Assembly: GCA_021442155.1 (NCBI GenBank) | Contig: CM038228.1 | Span: 81,163,095 to 81,227,094 of the forward strand | Direction: 5' to 3' | DNA length: 64,000 nt | From: Cymbidium sinense | Taxonomy: Eukaryota > Streptophyta > Magnoliopsida > Asparagales > Orchidaceae | In this document: positions 11,691 to 21,801 of the stretch, in pieces | Layout of the letters: each line of letters starts with the position of its first letter | How positions within the stretch are numbered: position 1 is the stretch's first letter | Program-made: the position numbers and the translations under genes | Notes under the pieces: generated by a model | Databases searched by the model: none | The model's input: the letters and a program-made list of their open reading frames with translations, nothing else | What the model was told of the DNA's origin: nothing

Positions 11691-12272
11691 CTTTTCCATT
11701 TTATTCATGTATTTAGTTACTATCTCTATTTCTTATTTTAAAAAATTAAAATCACTAAGGAAATAATCATAATATAATGTTTTGCCTTTATCTTTTTTCA
11801 CATGCTTTTCTAACTATTTTAGTTTGCCCAATAATATTTGATCCTTATAGGGATAATTTGCCATTAGAAAAAAAATTTCTATAACCCAATCATAAAAAAC
11901 CTTAAGATACATCTCTCTCAATATTTAATGTTTTGAATTCTACTTGACTATTTTATCATTCATATAATATATCTAATTTATGTTATTTTCATATATGCTT
12001 ATTATCACGTACTCTCATATGGCTATTATTTTTGAGGTTTTTTTATTTTTATTTTTTTATTTTTTATCTCTTTGATTTCCTTTCATTTGTATTTTTTTTG
12101 TTACATTGGAAACAACTTATTTAAGGCTAAGAATGAAATTTTTTAAATTTTAATTCTTTCTAACTCATTTTCTATCTTTCCTCATTTGATCTTGTTTATG
12201 TATTAATTAAACTTTTTTTTTTTGCAATTTTTCTAAAATTAAATTTTTTTTTGTTCATATATTTAATATCTT
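11691..12272. other. T-rich non-coding stretch
   Basis: Long T and AT runs, no coding frame, and no repeat partner recognised in the window. Confidence 0.6.
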
Positions 12273-12277
12273 ATTGT
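12273..12277. other. Target-site duplication ATTGT, left copy
   Basis: ATTGT directly precedes the TG of the left copia LTR. The same five bases follow the CA of the right LTR, at 19079-19083. Confidence 0.8.
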
Positions 12278-12985
12278 TGTTATTTTATGTAGCCTGATTG
12301 TGACGATCAATTAGGAAAGTATTGTTGACTCAACCCTCAATTTTGCTAATCGAGTTTGATGGTGAGCTCACTAGAGGGTTGCTAGGGGGTAGCGCACCTC
12401 TTGCTTGGGTGTTCGGGGGTGAAGCTCCTGATTTTTTTTTTTTTTTTTTGGTGTATAGCTTCATGATGCTGTGAAATGAAGGTTCCTATTTTAAAGATGA
12501 AGAAGACAACACTACCTTAGTGCTAGGAGGTTAGTGTCTTAGTGCCAGGATTCTTAGATTTCACCAGAAAGACAAAAGAGTCAACGCTTTGGTGATGCTT
12601 GATGGCGAATGATGGAACTCATGAAGAGCTAGAATGAGAGCCGTCGGCTATAATTTCATAGCTATGTATTCTATACTAGCGGTAGAGTCCTTATTAAAAC
12701 AATTTTCTACTTTTGAAGTGTAACTTTTCAACTTTCTCTTGAGTGCAAGTGAAGAGTTAGTGCCCTAGAACAAGTGAGACATGAAAATTGCTAGAGAGAG
12801 AGTCAAATGAAAAGTAATTTATACAATTTTTCTCATTTTTCTTTATAGTGGATTTCTGGTTGTGGCTCATGGTTTTTCCCATTTTCAAATTTTCATATAA
12901 ATTCGGTGATCTTCTTGCTCTTTTGTTTTGTTTGTTTTGTTATGAGTTTACTCGATTTTCATGATTATTATGTTTTCTCACAACA
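12278..12985 (+). repeat. 5' LTR of the copia element
   Basis: Shares with 18309-19078 the phrase ATTAGGAAAGTA followed by TCGACT-type sequence, the AAGTGTAACTTTT block and a CTTTTGTTTT.TTTGTTT block before the terminal CAACA. A long T run near 12432-12450 interrupts it. Confidence 0.8.
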
Positions 12986-12993
12986 ATTAGAGT
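12986..12993 (+). other. Degenerate primer binding site
   Basis: ATTAGAGT directly follows the LTR terminus and resembles the central part of the initiator-Met tRNA complement used by plant copia elements, with the first bases lost. Confidence 0.35.
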
Positions 12994-13022
12994 AAAAAAA
13001 ATTTTGGTTCAAGTGGGAGCAA

Positions 13023-13910
13023 TAGCTGATGAAGCAAGGTACAATATTGAGAAGCAAAATGGTTCGAGTTTCACTTTTTGGAAGATGCAAATCGTGGATC
13101 TGCTATATCAAAAATTGTATTTGCTGCTAGATGGACTTATCAAGAAGCCAAGATCAATGACTATGGAAGAATAAAGTACTTAACCAAACACTTATAGGTT
13201 TTATTTGACTTTCACTCTTCTCATCCTACTTTTAACATTGTTAATGAGAAGACTACTATTGATCTCATGGCTGTGCTAATAAGAATGTATGAGAAGCCTT
13301 CAGCTTAAAGTAAAGTTTTTTCAATAATGAAATTATTTAATATGACGATGGTAGATGGTAGTTCAGAGGCTGAACATTTAAATAATTTCAACATTATGAC
13401 AAATAAGTTATAATTTGTTTGCATCAAGTTTGATGGAGGTTAGAGCTTTTTATTATTTTCATTGTGATAGTTAGGATAGTTTAGTTATTGCAACGAGTAA
13501 CTCTTCAAGGAATATTAAGTTAAACTTTAATGATATTATGGGGTTAATCTTAAATGAAGTTCATGAGAAAGCTAATTGTAAAATTTTAAATTCTGTAATG
13601 TTGAAATTAGAAGAAGGAATTTAGACATAAACTCAAGTTGATGAAGATCAAAATCCAGGAGAGGAAAAATCCAAATTTGGTAGAGGGAAAATTAAGTTTT
13701 GGAATTGTGAGAAGAATGTCACATCAAAAAGTATTGTAAAATTCCCAAGAAATCTAGTGCTGGAGGTTAAGATAAAAGTCATTCTACAAATGTTTCTATG
13801 GAGGAAATCTAAGGTGGTGCTTTAATCTTATCTCTAGACAATACTGATTATTAGGTTGTAGATTTAGGTATCTCATTTCCTACAAGTCCAAATAAAGAGG
13901 TATTCAAAAA
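13023..13910 (+). pseudogene. Ty1/copia gag relic
   Basis: From 13023 the plus strand reads ADEARYNIEKQNGSSFTFWK, the N-terminus of a copia gag (UBN2-type), but without a clear start codon. Further on are MYEKPSA and SEAEHLNNFNIMTN, followed by many stops, then a remnant of the CCHC knuckle near 13695 (FWNCEKN). Gag packages the element RNA; this copy cannot be translated as one protein. A related gag is at 55044-55427 on the other strand. Confidence 0.85.
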
Positions 13911-13967
13911 TAACACTCAAGATGATCTAAAAGAAGTGTATCTATGAGATAGCAAGTCTTGCAATAT

Positions 13968-13976
13968 TATAAGAAA
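13968..13976. other. 9-bp target duplication of MITE, left (TATAAGAAA)
   Basis: Matches TATAACAAA at 14219-14227 with one mismatch. Nine bases is the usual duplication size of Mutator-like elements. Confidence 0.7.
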
Positions 13977-14218
13977 GGGGGATTTACATACATACCATAA
14001 AATTATTATATATTTATATATTTAACACTTAAACTTTAATTTTTATATATGTAACACTCAAATCTTCAATATCACATAAAAAATACTACAACCACTCACT
14101 TTTTAAAAGTGAAAGGCACCTTTTTAAGCATAGTAAAGTGTGAGATTAGTAAATATCAAACTTTAGGTGTTAGATACATAAATATATAAGAATTGTGTGG
14201 TATATATGCAAATCTTCC
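13977..14218. mobile_element. MULE-type MITE with long terminal inverted repeats
   Basis: About 242 bases. The left end GGGGGATTTACATACATACC is the near-complement of the right end, which reads GGAAGATTTGCATATATACC on the minus strand. The inverted similarity continues through the TATATATTTAT.TAT.TAACAC..AAA block, so the arms are about 70 bases or more. It has no coding capacity. The 9-bp flanking duplication and GG..GATTTGCAT-like terminus point to a Mutator-like non-autonomous element. It sits inside copia-derived sequence and is younger than that element. Confidence 0.8.
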
Positions 14219-14227
14219 TATAACAAA
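14219..14227. other. 9-bp target duplication of MITE, right (TATAACAAA)
   Basis: See the left copy at 13968-13976; one mismatch. Confidence 0.7.
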
Positions 14228-14354
14228 ATGTGATGTCAATATCAAGTTGTCAAATAGATCAGTCTAGAAACTAAAGAATATGAGACATTTTTCATATTTA
14301 ATAAACAATCTAATCTCTAGATGTTCATGAAATATCTGAAGTTTTTCTCATCTA

Positions 14355-14455
14355 TTGCTTACAACATTATTAATAAGAAGTCTATTGCTGATCTCATGGT
14401 TGTGCTAATAAGAATGTATGAGAAGTCTCAACTTCAAGTAAAATTTTTCTAATAG
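14355..14455 (+). pseudogene. Second copia gag fragment (partial duplicate)
   Basis: Reads YNIINKKSIADLMVVLIRMYEK, near-identical at DNA level to the part of the gag relic at about 13225-13325. A second partial copy of the same gag segment about 1.1 kb downstream implies a duplication or recombination between elements. Confidence 0.7.
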
Positions 14456-15340
14456 CTCATTGGATGATCGACTCATGACAAGGATCCACTTACAGTTAGG
14501 TTATCTCCTTTTGGTAAGTAGATTAGATCACTATAAGAATGAATGTGATCTTGTAATTTATGTCATCATTCCCTCAACCTTCAATTTTAATTAACTAAAT
14601 CTCACTTTAATGTTGATTGTGTTGATTGAGGATATTAAAATTAAAAGTCATTCATTTCGGTATTAAAAATATTAATGACCAATCATTTTAAATTCAATTT
14701 CTTAAAATGCAAATTTAGATTTGATCCTCTGTTATTATATTAATGAAGTTGACAACATTTAGGATAATAATTTAAATGATCAAGTAACCTTAAATACTCT
14801 AATGATTATCATGTTAATTTAAGATTTCAACTAGAGAGGTTCTTATTATCATTAAATATTGATAACATTAATTTTAAATCTTCTTAAATTTATGTTGTTA
14901 AAATATAAGCTTAGATCTGATCCTCTGTTATTATATTATCAAAGTTGACAGGATTTATAATGATCAACTAAACGATCAAGCAGATCTACCCGATGATGGT
15001 CATGTTGAACGAACATCTCAATCTGAGGGGATATCATCATCAAGTTATATTTGAAATTTAGTGTCAAATTAATCTATAAGTTTGAATTCAACAAAAAAAT
15101 GCAAAGTGCTAAATTCAAATATTGAGATGAAATAATCATCTAAATACTTAAAACATACTTTTATTCATCTTCCATAACTGTTTGTCGGAGGTTGCAATTT
15201 AAGAAAACTCTGGCTTGTAAAAGAGTCAAGTCAAGTGTACAACTATGTTCACTCTTAAATAGTTTCATTTTTGTAAAAACGAGACTCATATCTTTTATTG
15301 CTAGTTTGGTTAGTGCTCAGGTATATGATCGATTATGATT
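14456..15340. repeat. Copy C (left part) of the ~1-kb repeat, with an internal ~195-base duplication
   Basis: The start (GATGATCGACTCATGACAAGGAT...) resembles the mid-part of copy A (TGATAGTCGACAAGGATTC). Inside it TGATCCTCTGTTATTATATTA occurs at about 14722 and 14918 with similar flanks, so a unit of about 195 bases is directly repeated. There is no coding frame. The right part of the copy resumes after the LINE, at 17237. Confidence 0.45.
15331..15340. other. 10-bp target duplication of LINE, left (GATTATGATT)
   Basis: Exact match to 17237-17246, on both sides of the LINE. Confidence 0.65.
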
Positions 15341-17236
15341 AGAATCCTCTCATCGGTGGCTTGGTCCTCAATGACATAATATTACAATCACAATCGTATA
15401 CATGTTTCTCGATAGCTCTCTTTTTGAGATGCGAATCATATGGTGCAAAAAATCCTTGTCTCTTTAGACAAACATCACCCAAAGTTTATAAGGTCTCCTT
15501 GGATGATGCAACTTTTTCATATGATGATGCTGGTATCGTAGGTTGTTGGGCGGATCACTCTCGGTGATTGAGGCGGGGAGAAGATTTGCACGGGCCGCAA
15601 CACTTTCACGGGCAGTGGTGCCACACTTATTTCCATGTTGCTGTTCAGTTTACCGGTGACACATACTATCTTGCATGAATGTGTCACGGAGATTGAGAAG
15701 ATGTGAGATCTTTCTTGTGGGACAAGAGCTCTTCCCGAAGAGCATCCATTATGTGAAATGGGCCTCTATTTGTACTCTAGGAAGCGGGGTCTTGGGTTTC
15801 ACTGCCATACAGGGGCCCCCACGATTGGCACAGGACTTCTTCTGAAGCGACTCCCTCTACACGCTGTCTTGAGGCTCTGGGATGATATCGGGATTACTCA
15901 CGAGGAGAGGTGACTCTAAGTCATGGGGCATCATTCTCTGGGGCTCAAAGTCTCAAACCTTTGGAAGGCGGCCGGAACAAGGTACATGTCCTTTCCAGTG
16001 GTTGGTGACATCCCACTTTCCGAAACATTCTTGGATATTGCTACCTTCCGGGTGTGCTCTTTTATTGAGACCGATCCTCGGGACATTGGAAGGTGGAGCT
16101 TCATTTTGGGAAGGACCTGGTGGATCAGATCACAGGAGTGAAGTTACACACTGAGTTAGTTGCCGATGAGCCAGAGCTGATACATCTCCCTCTAAGCAAG
16201 TCTCTCACGGCACTTGCTTATGAGGCTCTCTTTCCACCACACTGTTATGGCGCTTAATGCATCCAGGAGAAGTTCTTTTGGTGGCGTGTCACGAAGAGCC
16301 CTTCCAACACTCTCGGCTACGTCCTGAGGGGTTGGCGAGGAGGTCCAGTGTCCTTGGGGCACGAGGAGGAGGACTTAGCACATCGACCATGCTCTCTCAC
16401 GGTGTCTCCGCCGTTCTATCCTCTTGGGGCTTTGTCATACCTTCCTTTATCTGTTCTCGGGATCTCTTGAGGCACGGCATCCCAAGGATCTAGCTTGGGA
16501 AGGCATCTTGCTATGTTATATAGTTTGGAGGAATGCCAAGATTCACGGCGACCCTCATGGAACGGTGCTTGTGCAAACATCTTGGAGGCATTATCAACAC
16601 ATCCGCCTTTCCATTTCGAGCAATGGGAGTTCGCAAACCTCATGATTCCTCACACTTTTTGGACTCCCCCCCCTCCCGGATGGCTTAAGGCTAATGTTGA
16701 TGGTGCCCTCTTCTCCTCGGGCCTGGCAGGTATTGGAGTCGTCATCAGAGATGATACCGGCAACCTCATCAAGGCTGCTGGGATACATCTTCAGCACTGG
16801 GATAGCACTCAGGTAGAGTTGCAGGCTATGCTTGCAATTGGTCACATCCTCGAGCCGTGGATGTATGAGTGTAAGTCGATCTTGGAAGGCAACCAGGGGT
16901 GGTCACTTATCTTCAGAGACCTTGCGGCGGACTTCTTTGGGTACTCTTCCAGCCTGAGCACACGATATTGGCTTTCTTTCGGGTTCCACTAGTGATCTTC
17001 TCCCACATCTGTAGGGGCCAGACGGATTAGCGGTCGCTCGGCTTCCATCTTGAGTCGATTTTGTATATCTGTTGATGCTTGTATATCTTCATACGCTTTT
17101 TAGCATTTTAGATATGGACGTGAGCATGTTTCTGGCTAGTCTTGTTTTCCTTTCTAGTTTTGCACTTTTGGTGCTTTTATTTTGTAACCCTTTACTTTCC
17201 TTTTAAATGCAAAATGCAACTTTGGGGATGATCTTT
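15341..17236 (+). mobile_element. 5'-truncated L1-type LINE with C-terminal RNase H
   Basis: A ~1.9-kb plus-strand segment clearly richer in G+C than its surroundings and flanked by a 10-bp direct repeat. Identifiable parts, in changing frames, are the end of the reverse transcriptase (SIHYVKWASICT near 15745, then glycine-rich sequence), a zf-RVT-like segment near 16270 (KFFWWRV), a tryptophan/Asn-rich linker near 16520, and an RNase H domain from about 16650. The endonuclease and catalytic RT core are missing. There is no clear poly(A) tail; the end is an ATGCAAAATGCAA-type sequence. Many stops make it a pseudoelement. Confidence 0.8.
16495..16992 (+). pseudogene. LINE RNase H-like domain (RVT_3 type)
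   Basis: The longest open frame of the LINE, 165 residues. Residues 1-60 are the linker partly read in the wrong frame. From residue about 58, PPPPGWLKANVDGALFSSGL opens the RNase H fold with its first acidic residue (NVD). IGVVIRDDTGNLI forms the next strand. DSTQVELQAMLA supplies the catalytic Glu. The position expected to hold the third acid reads LEGN rather than an E-S-D type motif, so the active site looks lost. RNase H domains of this kind are found at the C-terminus of plant L1 ORF2 proteins. Confidence 0.85.
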
Positions 17237-17246
17237 GATTATGATT
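17237..17246. other. 10-bp target duplication of LINE, right (GATTATGATT)
   Basis: Exact match to 15331-15340. Confidence 0.65.
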
Positions 17247-17660
17247 CTTTTGGTCGTGGGGTTAGATCTATCAAGTAGGTGATCATAATATCCTTGGATG
17301 ACATAACCATGAGATCTTGATCGGGTGAGTCATTCATTAATCATTCACTTTAAATTATATGATGATGAATTTTTCAAATTTAAATTACAAACTCAAACTC
17401 CAATTTGTTGCTACTATACGCTAAATAATTAGTGATCTTATGATTAGCTTAATCGAAAGTTCTCTCTCAATGTTGAGAGGGGTAATTAACTATATATGCA
17501 TATGGAGCCAGATCTGAAGTCCTCTCAAAATGAGGGTGAAATCTCTGGGTAGTATCTCATCTACTATTTTATTTGCTTTCTAAAAATTTATCTGTAAAAT
17601 CCAAACTCTCTTTATTTAGAGGTCGGACACAAATTTTCGGACCCCATAGATCCTCTATTG
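17237..17660. repeat. Copy C (right part) of the ~1-kb repeat
   Basis: Matches the last third of copy A: GGGTAATTAAC followed by ATGCATA.., and AAATCTCTGGGTAGTATCTCATCT against AAATCTTTGGGTAGTGTCTCATCT at about 1940. The LINE interrupts this copy. Confidence 0.6.
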
Positions 17661-17888
17661 TGCGAAGAACTGCCATAAAATAATGAGTTGTTTGTAGATG
17701 ACAATGTTGGGGTGACACTATCTGAGTTACAACAAGATCCGAATGAATTTTTTTAATGAAGACATGAACAGGATTAGTACATCAAACACAAGGCAACAAG
17801 AGAAAAATTAAAGATATTTATAAAAAACTTAATTATTTGTAGTTGTCTTAAATTTTAAGTAATATTTTTAATTTCTTGTTGATTAGGC

Positions 17889-18035
17889 AAGAGAAAAATA
17901 ATTGAGATTGAAATAGAGGAGAAAGAATGTGGGAGCTTGGACTCAGTAGAAGAAGAGGCTAGGGAGAAAATTATTCATTATGATGATGACTCCAATGAGG
18001 ACCTCCTGAGTGATAAGAGTGTTGATTACTTCTGA
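17889..18035 (+). CDS. Possible terminal exon of an unrecognised acidic protein
   Basis: After an acceptor-like TTGATTAG, 48 codons are open to a TGA at 18033-18035. The peptide begins KRKIIEIEIEEKECG and ends DDDSNEDLLSDKSVDYF, so it is strongly acidic at its end. A short upstream open stretch at about 17685-17752 (NELFVDDNVGVTLSEL) could be another exon. Acidic C-terminal tails are known for plant transposase-like proteins, but no diagnostic motif is present. Its location inside the copia outline suggests a captured or inserted fragment. I do not assign a function. Confidence 0.25.
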   Translation, partial: KRKIIEIEIEEKECGSLDSVEEEAREKIIHYDDDSNEDLLSDKSVDYF

Positions 18036-18308
18036 TTATTATATATTTCTAATCTATGGAAGCTATGTTAGAGAATAGGAGAGATAAAATTTTTGTATTA
18101 AACTTATCTCATGCCTTACTTTCCTAGTTTGTGTGATGTTCTATGTTACTTTTGTTTGATATCTTATGTTTGGTTGATCAATTGATATATCTGCGGTACC
18201 ATGTTTAGCTTCAGGTTGGTCTTCATGAATGCTAGGCAAGGTGAGCCACACCATAGTTTTACTATAATGGTGTAGATTTGAAAAAAATGATCTCAATTAG
18301 TCTCCAAA

Positions 18309-19078
18309 TGAGAGATTATTAATTTTGTGGAGCTTGATTGTGTCGATTAATTAGGAAAGTACTATCGACTTAGCCCTCAATTTTGTGGGTCGAGCTTGGC
18401 AGTAAGCTCGCTTGGGGTTTATATGGGGGCAGTGCAACCCCTGCTCAATGGTTCAAGGGCAAATCCCCAAAAAAGTGTTTTTCAGCACCTAGGGTTCAAG
18501 GGCGAATCCCCAAAAAAGTGTTTTTTAGCACTTAGGTGTTGCAAAATGCAATGCCACAACATTGTAAAACGAATATTTCTACTTCAGATATAGAGAAGAT
18601 AACGCCTCGACACTAGAAGGTCCTTGCCTTGGCGCCAAGATTTGTGGGACTTCACCAGAAAGAAGAGGAGCTAACTCCTTGAACTATAGCAACACTAAAA
18701 TGTTAGAGCAAGTGTAGAAGAGCTAGAATGACAAAGTTGTAGTGCCTAGGCACTAGATTTGTGGCGTCATAGTGCTACAAAGCGGTAGAGTCTGTATTAA
18801 AGTAGTTTTTTGTATTTTAAGTGTAACTTTTTATTTTTCTCTTGAATGCAAGTGAAGAGTGAGTATCTTAGAGTGAGTGAAATGTGGAGATTATTAGAGT
18901 CGAGTGAAGAGTGATTTATACAATTCTTGTTATTTTTCTTCATATTAAATTTCTTGATGCAGTGTGACCCGGCTTTCACGTTTTCCACATAAATGCTTGT
19001 GTTCTTCTTCCTCTTTTGTTTTATTTGTTTCACTCTAAGTTTGCTCCAATTTTCTTGGTTATTGTGTTTCTCCCAACA
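18309..19078 (+). repeat. 3' LTR of the copia element
   Basis: Starts TGAGAGATTATTAATTTTG and ends CCCAACA, followed by ATTGT. The opening resembles, on the other strand, the end of the LTR at 36428 (TGAGAAATTATTATTTTG). A stretch of about 45 bases containing CAAATCCCCAAAAAAGTGTTTTT is tandemly doubled at about 18455-18535. Confidence 0.8.
18455..18535. repeat. Short tandem duplication inside the copia LTR
   Basis: GGTTCAAGGGCAAATCCCC and GGTTCAAGGGCGAATCCCC each continue AAAAAAGTGTTTTT.AGCAC. The unit is about 43 bases and occurs twice. Confidence 0.8.
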
Positions 19079-19083
19079 ATTGT
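19079..19083. other. Target-site duplication ATTGT, right copy
   Basis: Perfect match to 12273-12277. Confidence 0.8.
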
Positions 19084-20291
19084 TTTGGTCATTGCTTTTA
19101 ATTGAAATTATGACACAATATTTTTCTTTGATATTGAATTTATTGCAAGATATTGTAGGTCTAAAATTTCTATTGTAAATCTAATATGAAATTCAATCCA
19201 AAAGAATTTATTACTGCAGTGATACGATTTAGAAGCACAAAAGAAATCAATTTAGAGGAAAGATATTTGGCCTGCTATTAGAAAGTGATGACTAAAATTT
19301 GGATCAAGAAAGCCTCACAATTAAAATTACTTATTCATGATTTGAGATTATTGTAAATATGAAACACAATCACATCCAAAAGAACAATGATAAAACATGG
19401 AAGAAGAATATAAGAAGAAGAAGAAATAAAAGAGAAAGAAGGTAAATGGAAAATAGTTGGAAAAAAAAGCCTCAGATTTGTACAAAGAGAGAATTTCTCT
19501 TCATACTCTTTAGGTCACACTTGATCACAAAGCTAAATTCCATATATGGCATTGTACAACCTACTAGAACTTTTAGTTAATAGATAGTACCCTGCTAATA
19601 ATTACAAAAATTAGTAACACGCTTTCAGTTGACTTAGTACTACTCCCGTCATAGACATATTGCAACCGTGTTATAGTTCCTGAAATGATAAATTCTATAG
19701 TTCATATCATTCTCATAAAAACGAGGATTGTGGATTACTTGACCCAAAAATTTAGAAAGTGTAGATCAATTGTTGAGATTCTGTAAATCTAGGGAACTGT
19801 GTATCAATGGAGAATTCAACAACAATAAAGAAGATATAACAAAGTAAATAAAGGAGACAACCAATGTAAAAGAGCCTAAGGATCAATAATTAGAATCTTG
19901 TGAGTCAACAAATGTGTAGAAAAAAGCTGTAAACAACAACAAAAAAGGGTTGTAGATTGCAATAGTAAGGAACCACAGATCAATGAAGACCACAGAAGAA
20001 GATCATGGAGCCCAACCTAAAAGAAATTAATGATAAGTAATATCATAAGGGTGTGCATGGCGATGCATTCTAAAATTTGGAATACTAAATAAAAGATCAT
20101 CATAAAGCAAACATTTTGTGTTTCTGACTCTTGCAAGCTTTGATATTCATATCAAAACCAGTTGCTTGTGGGTTTTGGTACTCTTATTTTGTTTTCATCA
20201 TGAAAAATGTAAGACTAGTGTTGCTCTTTCATCATGTACCATTATATAATAATTTATACTTTGTAGTTATGCTTCTTGAATTTTTCTTCAG
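19084..20291. other. Non-coding upstream of the first peptidase exon found
   Basis: I looked here for the exon that should precede 20292 (the peptidase region ahead of AGIEVAKLF) and did not find it. The stretch is AT-rich, with a purine-rich patch near 19400-19460. Confidence 0.5.
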
Positions 20292-20336
20292 GCTGGGATT
20301 GAGGTTGCCAAGCTTTTCTTGGACAAAGGAGAAACG
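20292..20336 (+). CDS. Peptidase exon 1 of those found
   Basis: Fifteen codons, AGIEVAKLFLDKGET, after TTCTTCAG and before GTATGC; phase 0 at both ends. This is the helix following the glycine-rich loop in S41 peptidases, and it joins directly to VIYTAGRD of the exon at 30229. Open frames at 20131-20367 and 20232-20417 that overlap it are shadows. Confidence 0.9.
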
Positions 20337-21049
20337 GTATGCAATACTTGTAATATATCTGGAATAATATATATTGTATATCTCTTGTGAAGCTCCTACT
20401 ATGTTATTTATTTGCATGGAAATCTGTACCTTGTACTTTAATTTTGTTTGTTTACTTTTAATATCATTTTAGTTTTTGTTATCCAACTCCAAAATTTTTG
20501 GATAGTTAATGATGATGATGATTTGGTTATTCATGAATCAGTTGTTCATTTCGGATAAGATATAAAAAAATATATTTACGCCCTTTTAATGAGGCCTGGT
20601 TGTTCATTTCTGCTGAAAGGACTTTCTCTCGTTATGAAAATCTGTAATTGCATGCAAATGCCAATTAGCTTAATGCTTTTAATATCATCTCCACTATCAT
20701 TTTTATCATAATTATTATCATAATTATTATATTATATTGTATTATGTCATATTTTTTTTCATTATTTTATTATTCTAATGCATGATAAGTAGATAACTCC
20801 TCCTATAAGTATTTGAAAGAGGATTTTTATATTATCTTCTAGATCATCACCAAGTTTACAGTTAAATTCTATAAGGCTCTTGTCAAAGCTCGTATCCCAA
20901 TTTATCTATTTCTTTTAAGAGGTTTGTTATATATTTTTGTTATGATATAATGATTTCATGTTGAGACTGTAAAACTTCAATACCAAATAAGTAATTTAAT
21001 CTGCCTAATTCTTTAACTTCAAATTCTTGATGTAGGCTTTCCATAAGCC

Positions 21050-21480
21050 ATTACTCCTAATTCACTACTTAACACGATGTTGTCATTGACATAAATTAGA
21101 AATGTGAGGACTCCCCCTAAAATTGTGTTTTTGTAAATAATATTTGATTTTTTTCATTTTGTTTGTATGTTATATTGAGCATAATCTTAATGAACCTTTT
21201 GAACATCTTTGAAGATTGTTTTATTCCATACATTTTTTTTTGTTTAATTACCTTTTGGTGTGTATTAAGCTAAATCTTGATAGAACCTTCATATATAGCT
21301 CCTTTAGATCACCATGAAAGAAGGCTTTCTTCATATGGAATTGTTGTATATTCTAGTTCATCTTAGCCACTACTAATAAAATAACTTGATAGTGTTCATT
21401 ATAGGTATTGAGCAAAGCTTTCAAAATTATTAATCTCACATGTTTAGTGCATTCGTTAGTTACTAGTCTAGTTTATACAT
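21050..21480 (-). pseudogene. Ty1/copia reverse transcriptase relic inside the intron
   Basis: On the minus strand, in broken frames: VVAKMN near 21365, HMKKAFFHGDLKELYMK (21285-21340, the QLDVKNAFLHG-like block of copia RT), YGIKQSSKMFKRF (about 21190-21235), and LIYVNDNIVL (21070-21100), where the catalytic YVDD has become YVND. Order and spacing match copia RT with small deletions. No LTR was found next to it. Confidence 0.8.
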
Positions 21481-21801
21481 TTTGAATGAGCTAGTGGATT
21501 TATATTTATCATAAATTATTTTATTGATTTTTATCTTGTTGTTAGTGTCACTAGTTCACATATTTGTTCTTTTAAAGGGCTTTAATTTATTCTCTCATTT
21601 TATTATTTCAATTCATATTATTTAAAGTCTCATAGATGATTTTAGGAATAGAATAGTATGGCTGCTTAGATTAGTAATGAATGATTATTTACTATAAGAA
21701 ATATTTTTAAATAATAAGAATAAGTATATAGGGAGCTTAGTGAAAAGTTTTGTACCTTTGTTGGTAGGCTTAATAGTTACCTTAACAAATTTAATGACAG
21801 G

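Larger units (their letters stand above)
12278..19078 (+). mobile_element. Ty1/copia element, decayed and invaded by other elements
   Basis: Two same-strand copia LTRs (12278-12985 and 18309-19078) are bounded by TG...CA and by a perfect 5-bp duplication ATTGT, so they belong to one insertion event. After the 5' LTR there is a degenerate primer site (ATTAGAGT) and a copia gag relic (13023-13910), then a MULE-type MITE, a second gag piece (14355-14455), copy C of the ~1-kb repeat and a truncated LINE. No pol domain of this element is recognisable, so most of it was deleted or replaced. The LTRs belong to the same family as those of the element at 35812-56540. Confidence 0.8.

Noticed and set aside
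18309..19078. Call of a solo copia LTR
   Set aside because: The ATTGT flank pairs it with the LTR at 12278, so it is the 3' LTR of a disrupted element.
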